From positions 62,001 through 126,000 of the forward strand of contig NZ_BJNY01000011.1 of NCBI RefSeq assembly GCF_006539925.1: a stretch of DNA of 64,000 nt, read 5' to 3'. A program made the translations under genes and the position numbers. Each line of letters starts with the position of its first letter. The stretch's first letter is position 1. Shown here in pieces: positions 35,046-44,084 of this stretch. This stretch comes from Glutamicibacter uratoxydans (GTDB lineage Bacteria > Actinomycetota > Actinomycetes > Actinomycetales > Micrococcaceae). The notes beneath the pieces are model-generated. The model searched no databases. It had not been told where the DNA came from and worked only from the letters and a program-made list of their open reading frames with translations.

Positions 35046-36416
35046 GTGGTCATGATTCCGTTGCCGTTGCACTCGGTAGAGGATCAACAGTTTTCGCCCA
35101 TCGACCCAGCCGACCTATCGCTGGTCCATCGGGGCGAAGGCGGGTCAGAAGTTCGGCGCAGCATTCTCCCCGGCGGCGTCAGGGTATTGACCGAGGCAAT
35201 GCCAGGGCAGCGTTCGACCACCGTGGGTTTTTGGGTGCCGGTAGGTTCCCGCGACGAAGAAGCCGGGCACTATGGCTCGACCCACTTCCTGGAGCACCTG
35301 CTCTTCAAGGGAACCAGCAAGCGCACCGCGCTGGAGATCGCCCAGTCCTTTGACGCGGTTGGCGGCGAGTCGAACGCGGCGACAGCCAAGGAATCGACGT
35401 GCTACTACGCCCGTGTCTTGGACACCGATCTTCCTATGGCCTTGGAGGTCATTGCAGACATGGTGACCTCCGCGGTGATTGACCCCCATGAGCTGGAACA
35501 AGAGCGCGGGGTCATTATTGAAGAGCTGGCCATGGACGCCGATGACGCCACCGACGTCGCCCACGAACGCTTCGTTGCCCGAGTCATGGGGGACCACCCG
35601 CTGGGCCGGCCCATTGGCGGCAGCCCGGAAGAAATCATGGAGATTTCGCGTGAAGCTGTCATGGAGCACTACCGCGCCCACTATCGTCCGAGCGAACTGA
35701 TTATCACCGCTGCAGGTTCGCTGAACCACGACGAGCTGTGCACCATGGTGCTCAATGCGCTGACCGAGGCCGGCTGGGAACTTGACCCGCTGGCAGTGCC
35801 GGAGCCCCGGCGCAATCCGGAGCCTGCCCAGGTGGTCAGCAACCCGGGGCTTGAAATCATCAACCGCCCGGTGGAGCAGGCAAATATCATTGTCGGCTGC
35901 ACCGGCATTACCGGCCACGACCAGCGCCGCCAGATCCTTGCGGTGCTGAACGCGGTGCTCGGCGGGGGAATGAGCTCGCGGCTGTTCCAAGAGATCCGTG
36001 AAAAGCGCGGCCTGGTGTATTCGACCTATTCCTTCTCTGCCGCATATACCGATGCAGGATACTTCGGCATGTACGCAGGCTGCGCCCCGGCCAAGGCTTC
36101 GGAAGTCATTGGGCTCTTGGGTGCCGAACTTGATCGGATGGCGGCCGAGGGCATCACCGAGGCCGAACTGGTGCAGGCCAAGGGCCAGCTGGCTGGTGGC
36201 ACGGTGCTGGCTCTGGAAGATCCTGGAAGCAGGATGTCGCGCCTTGGCCGAGCCGAAATGATTACCGGGGAGTTCCAAGATATCGACGAAGCTCTCGCCC
36301 GGGTCCATGCGGTGACCAGGGAACAGGTCCAAGATCTGGCCAAGGAACTTGCCTCGAAGCAGCGGGTCATCACCGTGGTGGGGCCTTTTGAAAATGAAGA
36401 AGCGCTGGGACTGTAG
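35046..36416 (+). CDS. M16-family zinc metallopeptidase (processing-peptidase-like)
   Basis: 456 aa. Inverted zinc motif HFLEHLLFKGT (HxxEH) followed by the distal Glu in ERGVIIEELAMDADD, so the catalytic half is intact. GLVYSTYSFSAAYTDAG and LAQAKGQLAGG-like phrases (here ELVQAKGQLAGG) of the C-terminal M16 half are present. GTG 35046 is chosen because AAGGA stands 8 nt before it; ATG 35052 is the alternative. In actinobacteria this gene commonly follows pnp and precedes dapB; here it is separated from pnp by about 9 kb. Role in protein turnover, exact substrates unknown. Confidence 0.9.
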   Translation: MVMIPLPLHSVEDQQFSPIDPADLSLVHRGEGGSEVRRSILPGGVRVLTEAMPGQRSTTVGFWVPVGSRDEEAGHYGSTHFLEHLLFKGTSKRTALEIAQSFDAVGGESNAATAKESTCYYARVLDTDLPMALEVIADMVTSAVIDPHELEQERGVIIEELAMDADDATDVAHERFVARVMGDHPLGRPIGGSPEEIMEISREAVMEHYRAHYRPSELIITAAGSLNHDELCTMVLNALTEAGWELDPLAVPEPRRNPEPAQVVSNPGLEIINRPVEQANIIVGCTGITGHDQRRQILAVLNAVLGGGMSSRLFQEIREKRGLVYSTYSFSAAYTDAGYFGMYAGCAPAKASEVIGLLGAELDRMAAEGITEAELVQAKGQLAGGTVLALEDPGSRMSRLGRAEMITGEFQDIDEALARVHAVTREQVQDLAKELASKQRVITVVGPFENEEALGL

Positions 36417-36433
36417 CCCCAGCGAAAACGCAG

Positions 36434-36465
36434 ATGGCGCAAGGCTGGTTTCAGTCTTGCGCCAT
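36434..36465 (+). terminator. Terminator-like hairpin after the M16 peptidase gene
   Basis: 13-bp stem (36434-36446 with 36453-36465) containing one G-U pair and a 6-nt loop GGTTTC, 17 nt past the stop; no strong T run. Confidence 0.65.
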
Positions 36466-36582
36466 GTCAATTAGGGTGTCAATTAATCGGTGCAGGGAAT
36501 TCCGCTATGCCGGCAATGAACAGGCTTCCGCACGATCACAGGCAGAGCCGGCGCTGGCTAGACGAAGCATCCAGAAGCTGGA

Positions 36583-36990
36583 TCAGACCCCTTGGGAATG
36601 CTGGTCGACTGCATTCCACAGCTCTTGAGGGAACAGCTGATGGACATCCTTCTGGTAATCGGAGCCCTCATCGGGCTTGAGCACCTTGTCTCCGGAAATC
36701 TTGAAGGGGAATGCTTCTGCCTTGACGTTTGACGCAGAAGCGGCTGACTCGCTGTCCGTGCATGAAGCCCAGCCGTAGATGTCCGAGCCCTCGGCCCGGA
36801 AGACTTCGACATTGCAGGCAGGAGATGGAATGTCTGCTCCCTTGTCCTGGACCAGCGAGACGATCTTCTGCTGTTCGTCGTCGCTGAGAGTGTCAGGCTG
36901 CGAGAGACTTGCGCATGATGCGGCAAGCAAGGTTACCGAGAATGCCGCGAATATTCCTACGCCAAGTTTTGCCGTCTTCCGAGTCATCAT
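36583..36990 (-). CDS. Hypothetical lipoprotein
   Basis: 135 aa. Signal peptide MMTRKTAKLGVGIFAAFSVT and lipobox LAASC with Cys at about residue 26. The mature part is small and acidic, with ADIPSPACNVEVF and GWASCTDSES giving two Cys for a possible disulfide. The longer open frame to 37074 adds a basic stretch before the signal peptide and is not used; ATG 36990 or 36987 both give a good signal sequence, with a GGGGCGG upstream. No family recognised. Divergent from dapB. Confidence 0.65.
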   Translation of the reverse strand: MMTRKTAKLGVGIFAAFSVTLLAASCASLSQPDTLSDDEQQKIVSLVQDKGADIPSPACNVEVFRAEGSDIYGWASCTDSESAASASNVKAEAFPFKISGDKVLKPDEGSDYQKDVHQLFPQELWNAVDQHSQGV

Positions 36991-37159
36991 GATCCGCCCC
37001 ATCTTCCTTGCGCGCTGCTTAATCATGATGGCGCAGCTGTGCCTGAGACTCGGTGAATTCGCTCGGTGCGCCACCGGAGATTTCGCAGGGACGCGCTTCG
37101 CCCCTGTCGGAAAGCTGATGGCCGCGTCACGAAAATCATTGAGAGCTGCTCAATGGCGA

Positions 37160-37165
37160 TAGGCT
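37160..37165 (+). promoter_or_regulatory. Candidate -10 box (TAGGCT) of dapB
   Basis: TAGGCT is followed by 7 nt and the dapB ATG, without a Shine-Dalgarno; fits a leaderless mRNA. Confidence 0.45.
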
Positions 37166-37172
37166 TAAAGCC

Positions 37173-37931
37173 ATGAGTGCACAGATCAAGGTTGCCGTGC
37201 TGGGCGCGGCTGGACGAATGGGTTCGGAAGCGGTCAAGGCCGTCACCGAGGCCGCAGATATGGAACTAGTAGCGAGTTTGGGCCGCGGCGATGATCTGCA
37301 GCAGATCATTGATGCCGGCGCTACCCATGTCGTGGACCTGTCGGTCCCGGGATCCACCGAAGACAATGTGCGTTTTGCCGTTGAGCATGGGCTTCATGCG
37401 GTCGTCGGCACGACCGGCTGGACCGAGGAGCGCCGGGCGAACCTGCAGCTTCTTCTGGAACAGAACCCAAGCGTCGGCGTATTGATTGCACCAAACTTTG
37501 CCCTGGGTTCGGTGCTTGCCAGTGCTTTTGCCGCGACGGCAGCCAAGTACTTTGAATCTGTCGAAGTCATCGAATTGCACCACCCCAACAAGGTTGACGC
37601 ACCCAGCGGCACCGCCGTGCGCACCGCTGAGCTCATCGCCCAATCCCGCAAGGAAGCAGGGGTCGGGGCGAGCCCGGATGCTACAGAAACCCAGCTTGAG
37701 GGAGCCCGCGGCGCGGTCGTCGATGGAATCCACGTTCACTCGGTACGCCTGCGGGGACTGGTGGCCCACCAAGAAGTGCTCTTGGGCGGTCCAGGGGAGC
37801 AGCTGACGCTGCGCCATGATTCATATGACCGTGCCTCGTTTATGCCGGGTGTGCTCTTGGGGCTGCGCACCGCTGAGTCAATGCCCGGCCTGACCTACGG
37901 GCTGGATGGATACCTGGAGCTGGGACAGTGA
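37173..37931 (+). CDS. dapB: 4-hydroxy-tetrahydrodipicolinate reductase
   Basis: 252 aa, usual length. NAD(P)H-dependent reductase of the diaminopimelate/lysine pathway, providing meso-DAP for peptidoglycan and lysine. N-terminal Rossmann motif VLGAAGRMGSEAV, acceptor loop VVGTTGWTEER, and the family signature VIELHHPNKVDAPSGTA with the catalytic His-His and the Lys. RLRGLVAHQEVLLGG and HDSYDRASFMPGVLLGLR are also typical of actinobacterial DapB. It overlaps the next gene by 4 nt (GTGA). Confidence 0.97.
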   Translation: MSAQIKVAVLGAAGRMGSEAVKAVTEAADMELVASLGRGDDLQQIIDAGATHVVDLSVPGSTEDNVRFAVEHGLHAVVGTTGWTEERRANLQLLLEQNPSVGVLIAPNFALGSVLASAFAATAAKYFESVEVIELHHPNKVDAPSGTAVRTAELIAQSRKEAGVGASPDATETQLEGARGAVVDGIHVHSVRLRGLVAHQEVLLGGPGEQLTLRHDSYDRASFMPGVLLGLRTAESMPGLTYGLDGYLELGQ

Positions 37932-38383
37932 AAACCAAACTGTGGGTAGGCGGCATCCTGCTGTTGTTCGTGCTGTATATCGCCATGGCGTTCAACCAGG
38001 CGTTCCGCTTTATCAGCACCGGAGTGCCGCAAGCGCAGATCATGGGCGTCGCGATTTTCGTCGTTCCTGCTTTTGCTGTGTGGATTCTGATCCGCGAGGT
38101 GCTCTTCGGCCTGCGCACTGAAAAAATGGGCAAGACCCTGGCCGAGCTGGGGGAGCTGCCCAAAGACCTGCCGCGCATGCCCTCGGGGCGATTCGTGCGC
38201 GAAGCGGCAGATGCGGACTTCCCCAACCACCAGCGCGACGTCGAGGAACACCCTGAATCCTGGAAGTCCTGGTACCGGCTGGCCCTGGCCTATGAAGCCA
38301 GCGGAGACAAGAAACGGGCACGCAGCTCGATGCGCACTGCCATCGGGTTCTGGCGCGGCGAACAGAAAAGCGCCAATGCCTAG
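37928..38383 (+). CDS. Small membrane protein with TPR-like C-terminus
   Basis: 151 aa. Two hydrophobic helices at about residues 7-24 and 38-56, then a soluble part with HPESWKSWYRLALAYEASGDKKRARSSMR, a single TPR-like helical hairpin (core YRLALAYEASGDKKRA). GTG start inside the dapB stop, so translation is coupled to dapB. Conserved as a dapB neighbour in related actinobacteria to my knowledge, but with no assigned role. Followed by a strong terminator. Confidence 0.75.
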   Translation: MKTKLWVGGILLLFVLYIAMAFNQAFRFISTGVPQAQIMGVAIFVVPAFAVWILIREVLFGLRTEKMGKTLAELGELPKDLPRMPSGRFVREAADADFPNHQRDVEEHPESWKSWYRLALAYEASGDKKRARSSMRTAIGFWRGEQKSANA

Positions 38384-38421
38384 GAGCTGATCACCAGCTG
38401 CCAGCAGAACTGGGAAACAAG

Positions 38422-38473
38422 CCGCGACGGCAGGCACGGATCAAAAGATCCTGTGGCTGCCGTCGCGGTTTTT
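38422..38473. terminator. Strong intrinsic terminator after the dapB operon
   Basis: Outer 12-bp stem (38422-38433 with 38457-38468), a further bulged inner stem with AAAA loop, then TTTTT at 38469-38473. It faces the convergent gene ending at 38492 and can serve both. Confidence 0.88.
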
Positions 38474-38491
38474 GCATTGAGCTGAAGGAGT

Positions 38492-39670
38492 TTAGGTGCT
38501 GGTGTCTTTGCGGTGGCCTTGCTGATCATCAGCACCGGTCAGCGTCCGTACCAGCGACTCCAAGGGGCCGGGCGTTGAATTCAGCAGAATCCATGCACCC
38601 AGCAGGGCGGTGGCAGCACACAGCACCCACCATGTTGATGTTGGACTGAGAATCCCGATGACCAGTGGCAAGAGGAGTACGTGGCCCACATACAGTGTTA
38701 GCGGGGCTCTGCCTGATGCGGCGATGAACTGGCCGACCATGCCCATGCGGGGCACCGTAAGCTGCATCAACCCAATAACTGATGCGGCGAAGGCCGCGGT
38801 GTGAATGGTGGAGATCAGTGACTGGCTGTGAGCCGTTGGCAGCCACTGGTACACCGGATCCAGCAGCAGCGGACCGATGTTGTGTCCCGGCACGTGGCCG
38901 GTGATGACCAGCGTCCAGATATCGCTGAGAGGCACCCCGGCAGTGTTCGCCAGATTTTCCAGATGCGGTGTGATCAGCGCGATGCCGCCAAGGAATGACG
39001 CCGCAGCGGCCAATAGTCCGCCCACGCCCAGATACAGCGCGGGCTTGATGGCGGACAGGTTTGTTTTCCCGATGGCCATGCCCAGCAGTCCATAGCCAAT
39101 CCATACCAGCAGCGGATAGTAGCCGGTGACGAAAATGTCTTTGAGCAAGAGTCCTGGGTCCAGCAAATCTGCGAAGCTCGGGTTGTGGTTGAGTCGCTGA
39201 CCCGTCCACTGAACCGACAGCAGCTGCCAAATTATAGGTGTGATTGCCAGCCACAGGGTCGAGACTACCCAAAGTGTTGCCCTTGGGGCCCTGAGGATCA
39301 GTGAAAGCAAAAGAAAAAGTATTCCATAGTGGACAAGAATGTTCGCGATCGCTTCATTTGCTGGACCAATCAGCAATCCGAGCACGGCAATAATTAATGC
39401 TCTCCTGAGGAGGACTGAGTAAACCTTGGGGTTGGGAAACCCTTTTCGCTCCAGTGAATTGGTCAGCAGCACCAGGGAGACTCCAGCCAAAACCATGAAC
39501 AGGGCCGAGGCGCGCCCAGAAGCCACAGCCCCCGTAATCGTAGGGGAGTAGGCCTGTTCGGCGGTGGTAGTCGACAGCGGAAAAACGTGCGCCGCGAACA
39601 TTCCCAGGATGGCTAGGAGCCGGGCAGCATCTACCCCCAACAGCCGCGACGAAGAGCGTGAATGGTCCAT
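38492..39670 (-). CDS. Multi-spanning membrane protein, DUF418/heparan-alpha-glucosaminide N-acetyltransferase-like
   Basis: 392 aa with about 10 hydrophobic segments. The N-terminal GVDAARLLAILGMFAAHVFP (core GVDAARLLAILGM, with the membrane-embedded His) is the mark of the DUF418/DUF1624 acyltransferase-like group. Later LVWIGYGLLGMAIGK, and a C-terminal ASGRAPLTLYVGHVLLL typical of DUF418, are present. These proteins are presumed to move acyl groups across the membrane onto cell-envelope glycans, but this is unproven for this group. Convergent with the dapB operon and divergent from dapA. Confidence 0.78.
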   Translation of the reverse strand: MDHSRSSSRLLGVDAARLLAILGMFAAHVFPLSTTTAEQAYSPTITGAVASGRASALFMVLAGVSLVLLTNSLERKGFPNPKVYSVLLRRALIIAVLGLLIGPANEAIANILVHYGILFLLLSLILRAPRATLWVVSTLWLAITPIIWQLLSVQWTGQRLNHNPSFADLLDPGLLLKDIFVTGYYPLLVWIGYGLLGMAIGKTNLSAIKPALYLGVGGLLAAAASFLGGIALITPHLENLANTAGVPLSDIWTLVITGHVPGHNIGPLLLDPVYQWLPTAHSQSLISTIHTAAFAASVIGLMQLTVPRMGMVGQFIAASGRAPLTLYVGHVLLLPLVIGILSPTSTWWVLCAATALLGAWILLNSTPGPLESLVRTLTGADDQQGHRKDTST

Positions 39671-39724
39671 GGATTCATCGCATCACGAGTGTGAGCCAAG
39701 ATGCTATTCCAACATGCGCGAGTG

Positions 39725-39730
39725 TAGATT
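39725..39730 (+). promoter_or_regulatory. Candidate -10 box (TAGATT) of dapA
   Basis: TAGATT is followed by AAACCC and the dapA ATG (6-nt gap), with no Shine-Dalgarno; fits a leaderless mRNA. Confidence 0.45.
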
Positions 39731-39736
39731 AAACCC

Positions 39737-40648
39737 ATGGCTACAAGTGCAATTGATAATCAGGCATTCCCCTTCGGAACCGTGCTGACCGCAATGGTCA
39801 CCCCCTTTGATGAAGCAGGTGAGGTCGATTATGCGCTGGCCGCAAAGCTGGCCGTAAAACTCGTGGACGACGGCTGCGACGGCCTGGTGGTCACCGGCAC
39901 CACCGGCGAGACCTCCACCCTGACCGATGAAGAGAACATCGGCATGTTCCGCGCCGTCGTTGAAGCAGTCGGCGACCGCGCGGCAGTGCTCGCCGGTTCC
40001 ACCACCAACGACACCCGCCACTCCATTGCCCTGTCGCTGGCGGCCAAGGAAGCCGGCGTGGACGGCATCCTCGTCACCACCCCCTACTACAACAAGCCGA
40101 GCCAGGCAGGCGTCGTTGCTCACGTGAAGGCAATTGCCGAAGCAGTCGAGTTGCCGATCATGCTCTACGACATCCCGGGCCGCGCAGGAATCGCACTGGC
40201 GCCGGAAACGATTATCGAGCTGGCAAAGATCCCTCAGGTGATCGCGCTCAAGGACGCCAAGGCCGATTACCAGTCCACCACCACGGTGCTGGCCAAGACC
40301 AATCTGCACGTTTACTCGGGCGACGACAGCCTGACCCTGCCGCTGATGGCGGCCGGCGCCGTGGGCGTAGTTTCCGTTTCGGCTCACGTCGCGGCGGCTC
40401 AGTACCGTAGGCTGGTTAATGCAATGCATGCTGGCGACTTGGCCACTGCACGCGCTACACACTTCGAGCTGGATCCGATCCAGCGCGGCATCATGGGCCA
40501 CATTCAGGGCGCGGTTGCCGCAAAATATGGACTTCACTGGCAGGGTGTCCTGCCGAACACCGTCGTCCGACTGCCATTGGTGGCACCGTCGGACGCTGAA
40601 CTGGATGCCATCCGCGCGGATCTACGTGAAGGCGGATGGGATCTGTAA
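39737..40648 (+). CDS. dapA: 4-hydroxy-tetrahydrodipicolinate synthase
   Basis: 303 aa. TIM-barrel aldolase that condenses pyruvate with aspartate semialdehyde, the committed step to DAP/lysine. Seen: GTVLTAMVTPFDEAGEVDY near the start, VVTGTTGETSTL (substrate loop with the Thr-Thr pair), TPYYNKPSQAGVVAH with the catalytic Tyr, YDIPGRAGIAL (Arg of the active site) and the Schiff-base Lys in VIALKDAKADY. Followed 19 nt later by rnj, a frequent actinobacterial pair. Confidence 0.97.
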   Translation: MATSAIDNQAFPFGTVLTAMVTPFDEAGEVDYALAAKLAVKLVDDGCDGLVVTGTTGETSTLTDEENIGMFRAVVEAVGDRAAVLAGSTTNDTRHSIALSLAAKEAGVDGILVTTPYYNKPSQAGVVAHVKAIAEAVELPIMLYDIPGRAGIALAPETIIELAKIPQVIALKDAKADYQSTTTVLAKTNLHVYSGDDSLTLPLMAAGAVGVVSVSAHVAAAQYRRLVNAMHAGDLATARATHFELDPIQRGIMGHIQGAVAAKYGLHWQGVLPNTVVRLPLVAPSDAELDAIRADLREGGWDL

Positions 40649-40667
40649 CGAAAGGGTATAACCGCAT

Positions 40668-42374
40668 ATGACTGAAAGCTCCGTAGGTAAAGCCGACTCT
40701 GCACGGCTGCAGAGCCCGGCCAAGCTGAAGAAGGGGACCATGCGCATCGTCCCCCTCGGCGGCTTGGGCGAGGTCGGCCGGAATATGACCGTGTTCGAAC
40801 TCGACGGCAAGCTGTTGATTGTCGACTGCGGTGTGCTCTTCCCTGAAGAGCACCAGCCGGGCGTGGATCTGATCCTGCCCGACTTCTCCTACATCAAGGA
40901 TCGCCTTGACGACGTGGTGGGCCTGGTGCTGACCCACGGACACGAAGATCATATTGGTGCGGTGCCGTACCTGTTGCGCCTTCGCGAAGACATCCCGCTG
41001 TACGGGTCCAAGCTGACCCTGGCCTTCGTGGAAGCCAAACTGGCAGAGCACCGCATCAAGGCGGTCACCAACATCGTGGTGGAGGGCGAGATCGCCCAGA
41101 TCGGCAACTTCGAATGCGAATTCGTCGCCGTGAACCACTCGATCCCTGACGCCCTGGCGGTGTTCATCCGCACCGAGGCAGGCACCGTCCTGCACACCGG
41201 CGACTTCAAGATGGACCAGCTGCCGCTGGACGGCCGCATCACCGACCTGCGCCACTTCGCCCGCCTGGGCGAGGAGGGCGTGGACCTGTTCCTGCCCGAC
41301 TCCACCAACGCTGAAGTGCCTGGCTTCACCATGCACGAGCGCGAAATCGGCCCCGTGCTGGAAGCCAAGTTTGCCCGTGCCCGCCGCCGCATCATCGTGG
41401 CTTCCTTCTCCTCGCACGTGCACCGCGTGCAGCAGGTGCTGGACGCCGCCGCCCTGCACGGACGCAAGGTTGCCTTCATCGGCCGCTCGATGGTGCGCAA
41501 TATGGGCATTGCCGAGCGCCTGGGCTACCTGGATGTGCCGCAGGGCGTGCTGGTCGACCTCAAGCAGATCGACCAGCTGCCGGACCACAAGGTAGTGCTC
41601 ATGTCCACCGGTTCGCAGGGCGAGCCGATGGCGGCCCTGTCCCGCATGGCCAATGGCGAGCACAAGGTGCAGATCAACCCGGGAGACACGGTCATCCTTG
41701 CCTCCAGCCTGATCCCCGGCAACGAGAACTCGGTCTTCCGCGTGATCAACGGCCTGATGCGCCTGGGCGCCGAGGTCATCCACAAGGGCATGGCCAAGGT
41801 CCACGTTTCCGGCCACGCCTCGGCCGGCGAATTGCTGTACTGCTACAACATCCTGCGTCCGAAGAACGTGCTTCCGGTCCACGGCGAGACCCGCCACCTG
41901 ATTGCCAACGGCCGCCTGGCCGCGCAGTCCGGCGTCCCGGAAGAGAACGTGCTGCTGGCAGAAGACGGCTCGGTCATCGACCTGGTCGGTGGCGTAGCCC
42001 AACTGGTGGGCCAGGTCGAATGCGGCTATGTCTATGTCGATGGATCCAAGGTCGGCACCATCACCGATGACGACCTCAAGGACCGCGTGACCCTCGGTGA
42101 AGAAGGCTTCATCTCGGTCATCACCGTCATCAACAGGACCACCGGCACCATCATCTCCGGCCCTGACATCCACGCCCGCGGTGTGGCTGAAGAAGACTCG
42201 GTCTTCAACGAGATCAAGCCGAAGATCGCAGCGGCGATTGTGGAAGCTGTGGCGAACAACCCGAACCACAGCACCTACCAGCTGCAGCAGATCACTCGCC
42301 GGGTCATCGGTTCATGGGTTTCGCGCAAGCTGCGCCGACGCCCGATGATCGTCCCAGTGGTGCTGGAAGCCTAG
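40668..42374 (+). CDS. rnj: Ribonuclease J
   Basis: 568 aa metallo-beta-lactamase/beta-CASP nuclease with 5'-exo- and endoribonuclease activity in mRNA decay and rRNA maturation. Metal motif LTHGHEDHIGAVPYLL (HxHxDH, about residues 85-90), VNHSIPDALAVFI, HTGDFKMDQLP, LPDSTNAEVPGFT, and beta-CASP elements IIVASFSSHVHRVQQ and STGSQGEPMAAL, then HVSGHASAGEL and LPVHGETRHL. The C-terminal domain is complete. AAAGGG precedes the ATG. The protein has a normal length and no long N-terminal extension. Confidence 0.97.
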   Translation: MTESSVGKADSARLQSPAKLKKGTMRIVPLGGLGEVGRNMTVFELDGKLLIVDCGVLFPEEHQPGVDLILPDFSYIKDRLDDVVGLVLTHGHEDHIGAVPYLLRLREDIPLYGSKLTLAFVEAKLAEHRIKAVTNIVVEGEIAQIGNFECEFVAVNHSIPDALAVFIRTEAGTVLHTGDFKMDQLPLDGRITDLRHFARLGEEGVDLFLPDSTNAEVPGFTMHEREIGPVLEAKFARARRRIIVASFSSHVHRVQQVLDAAALHGRKVAFIGRSMVRNMGIAERLGYLDVPQGVLVDLKQIDQLPDHKVVLMSTGSQGEPMAALSRMANGEHKVQINPGDTVILASSLIPGNENSVFRVINGLMRLGAEVIHKGMAKVHVSGHASAGELLYCYNILRPKNVLPVHGETRHLIANGRLAAQSGVPEENVLLAEDGSVIDLVGGVAQLVGQVECGYVYVDGSKVGTITDDDLKDRVTLGEEGFISVITVINRTTGTIISGPDIHARGVAEEDSVFNEIKPKIAAAIVEAVANNPNHSTYQLQQITRRVIGSWVSRKLRRRPMIVPVVLEA

Positions 42375-42392
42375 GTTCCTCCAGCTTCGCGA

Positions 42393-42426
42393 AAACCCCG
42401 CCCAACCTATCGGATGGGCGGGGTTT
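42393..42426 (+). terminator. Intrinsic terminator of rnj
   Basis: Perfect 12-bp stem (42393-42404 with 42415-42426) with a 10-nt loop, beginning AAA and ending TTT, 19 nt past the rnj stop. Confidence 0.88.
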
Positions 42427-42570
42427 CCTGCGTTTCAGTGCAGGTGCAAATTGCGTGTGACTACCACAGGAATGCTGCCATGGTGAGTGAAAGTTAATAG
42501 TTCAACAACGTATCCACCTCGTGATACTGTCATCTTCATTTACCCGAATTTTGAATACCAGAGGTGCAGC

Positions 42571-43308
42571 GTGGCCGATGTAGCCAGCTTCCAACAGCCG
42601 CAGGCTCCCGGCCAGCAACAATTCGCCGTCAGCGACAAGAGCTTCGTCGCCACCTGGCTGCTGTCGCTGCTGCTCGGTTGCTTTGGGGCGGACCGGTTCT
42701 ACCTGGGGAAAACTGGAACCGCGGTCCTCAAACTGCTGACCTTCGGAGGCCTAGGCCTCTGGGCGTTGACCGATCTGGTGCTCACCCTGTGCGGCGTCCA
42801 GTACGACAAGCTCGGCAGGCCCTTGGAGGGATACAAGCAATACCGATTCATGGCTTGGATCGTGACGCTGGTTCCGACAGGGCTCGCGGTGCTGGGAGGC
42901 TTCGCACTTGTCACTGCGTCGCTTCTCGTCAGCGGTTCGGGGCCCATCGAAGCCATGACCAGTGGGGGCTTTGCCAATACCTCCGGCGCTGCCGTCGATG
43001 CAGAGAAGGAACAGGCCCTGGATCAGGCACAGTACTACTCCGATGAGTATGCGATGAGCGAGTATGGCATTTTCGCCACCTTGGTCGACCCTGAAGAAGA
43101 CGGGTTCAGCGAGGAAGCCGCCTACTACGCCTTGGACAATGTGGCTGCCGACTGGAATGAAAACGCGCTGATCGTTGCGGAGTATCTGCGCGACGAGGAA
43201 CATCTGCCCAAGGAAAAAATCCGCGATGAACTACTGAGCATTGATTCTGAAGCGTTCACAGTTGAGCAGGTGAAATACGCGATGGAGCATCTGGACCTGG
43301 CCGAGTGA
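42571..43308 (+). CDS. TM2-domain membrane protein with C-terminal Ltp-like repeats
   Basis: 245 aa. The GTG at 42571 is chosen because GAGG lies 6 nt before it. Residues about 20-90 are a TM2 domain: [20 protein letters not shown], then [20 protein letters not shown], then [12 protein letters not shown] further TM follows at about 95-118. The C-terminal half (about 145-245) carries two repeats of host-cell-surface-lipoprotein (Ltp, PF07553) type: [17 protein letters not shown] and VKYAMEHLD ends, each preceded by a helix with GF-S/TEE-type turns. Ltp of a Streptococcus thermophilus phage blocks DNA injection by other phages. A TM2-Ltp fusion would display this domain at the membrane; its role here is an inference. 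Confidence 0.78.
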   Translation: MADVASFQQPQAPGQQQFAVSDKSFVATWLLSLLLGCFGADRFYLGKTGTAVLKLLTFGGLGLWALTDLVLTLCGVQYDKLGRPLEGYKQYRFMAWIVTLVPTGLAVLGGFALVTASLLVSGSGPIEAMTSGGFANTSGAAVDAEKEQALDQAQYYSDEYAMSEYGIFATLVDPEEDGFSEEAAYYALDNVAADWNENALIVAEYLRDEEHLPKEKIRDELLSIDSEAFTVEQVKYAMEHLDLAE

Positions 43309-43406
43309 GGTAATCTTCCTCACCAACGTTTAGATTTATTCTTTTATCCTTGTCAGTAGCCTATGCTGAAACCAACTACAACTTCGCAGAAAGCGCAGGG
43401 ATCACC

Positions 43407-43859
43407 GTGGTAACAAGAATGTTCGTCAGTTCAGCTTGTATCGGTGCAGTTATGGGAATGATCGGCTTTGTGGCAATTCTTTCCCCTGAAGCGTTCGCAG
43501 GTGTCGACCTGTGGACATGGGCTGCCGAAAACGCCATGTTCCTTGCCACTGCAGCCTTGGCCGGCGTGGGTGTTGGAGTCCTCGCCTGTTCCGGCGGCTA
43601 CGTCGTCATGGAAGTCGCCAAGTCTTCGCACCCTGAAGCCAGCAAATTCAAGCAAGCCATCAGCGGCGGAGCCGGTGCAGCGCTCGGAGGCCTGCTGCCT
43701 GCCGTAGCGGTGCTGCTGCCGGTGGCAGTCTCGGCTGGCGATCTCGACTCTGCCAAGGGGGCGCTCCTCTTCGCAGCGGCACTGCTTGCCGCCTGCTTCA
43801 TCTTTGGAAGCGCAATTGTGGCGGTGCTGAACTCAGCGCGAGTGCGCGGAGCGTTCTAA
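43407..43859 (+). CDS. Small hypothetical membrane protein
   Basis: 150 aa with four hydrophobic segments (about 8-28, 42-66, 86-108 and 114-140). It has a Gly/Ala-rich helix AISGGAGAALGGLLPAVAVL. The start is uncertain: the open frame begins with TTG 43350, while GTG 43407 has CAGGG 6 nt upstream and gives a short N-terminus before the first helix, so it is used. No family recognised. Lies between two TM2 protein genes on the same strand. Confidence 0.6.
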   Translation: MVTRMFVSSACIGAVMGMIGFVAILSPEAFAGVDLWTWAAENAMFLATAALAGVGVGVLACSGGYVVMEVAKSSHPEASKFKQAISGGAGAALGGLLPAVAVLLPVAVSAGDLDSAKGALLFAAALLAACFIFGSAIVAVLNSARVRGAF

Positions 43860-44084
43860 AGCCAGCACGACGGCGTGAAGCAGATGCCGCGTGCCCGAGC
43901 AAGAACTGCAACGGATACGCGGGCTGCCTCACAAAAGACAACACAGTGGTGCGTCGGGTGGAGATTCCCCGTTGCCATCATGTCTACTTAATCCCCAGCG
44001 TTCGATTCCTGCGACGGCCGGCAACGGCTGAAGCTGGATGACGAGCTCTTTTCATCACTGCACCACCACCTTCGAGGAGCACCC

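Noticed and set aside
40491-42269. 592-codon antisense open frame opposite rnj
   Set aside because: Same type of shadow over a well recognised gene; composition (Asp/His/Gln/Val-rich) is not that of a real protein.
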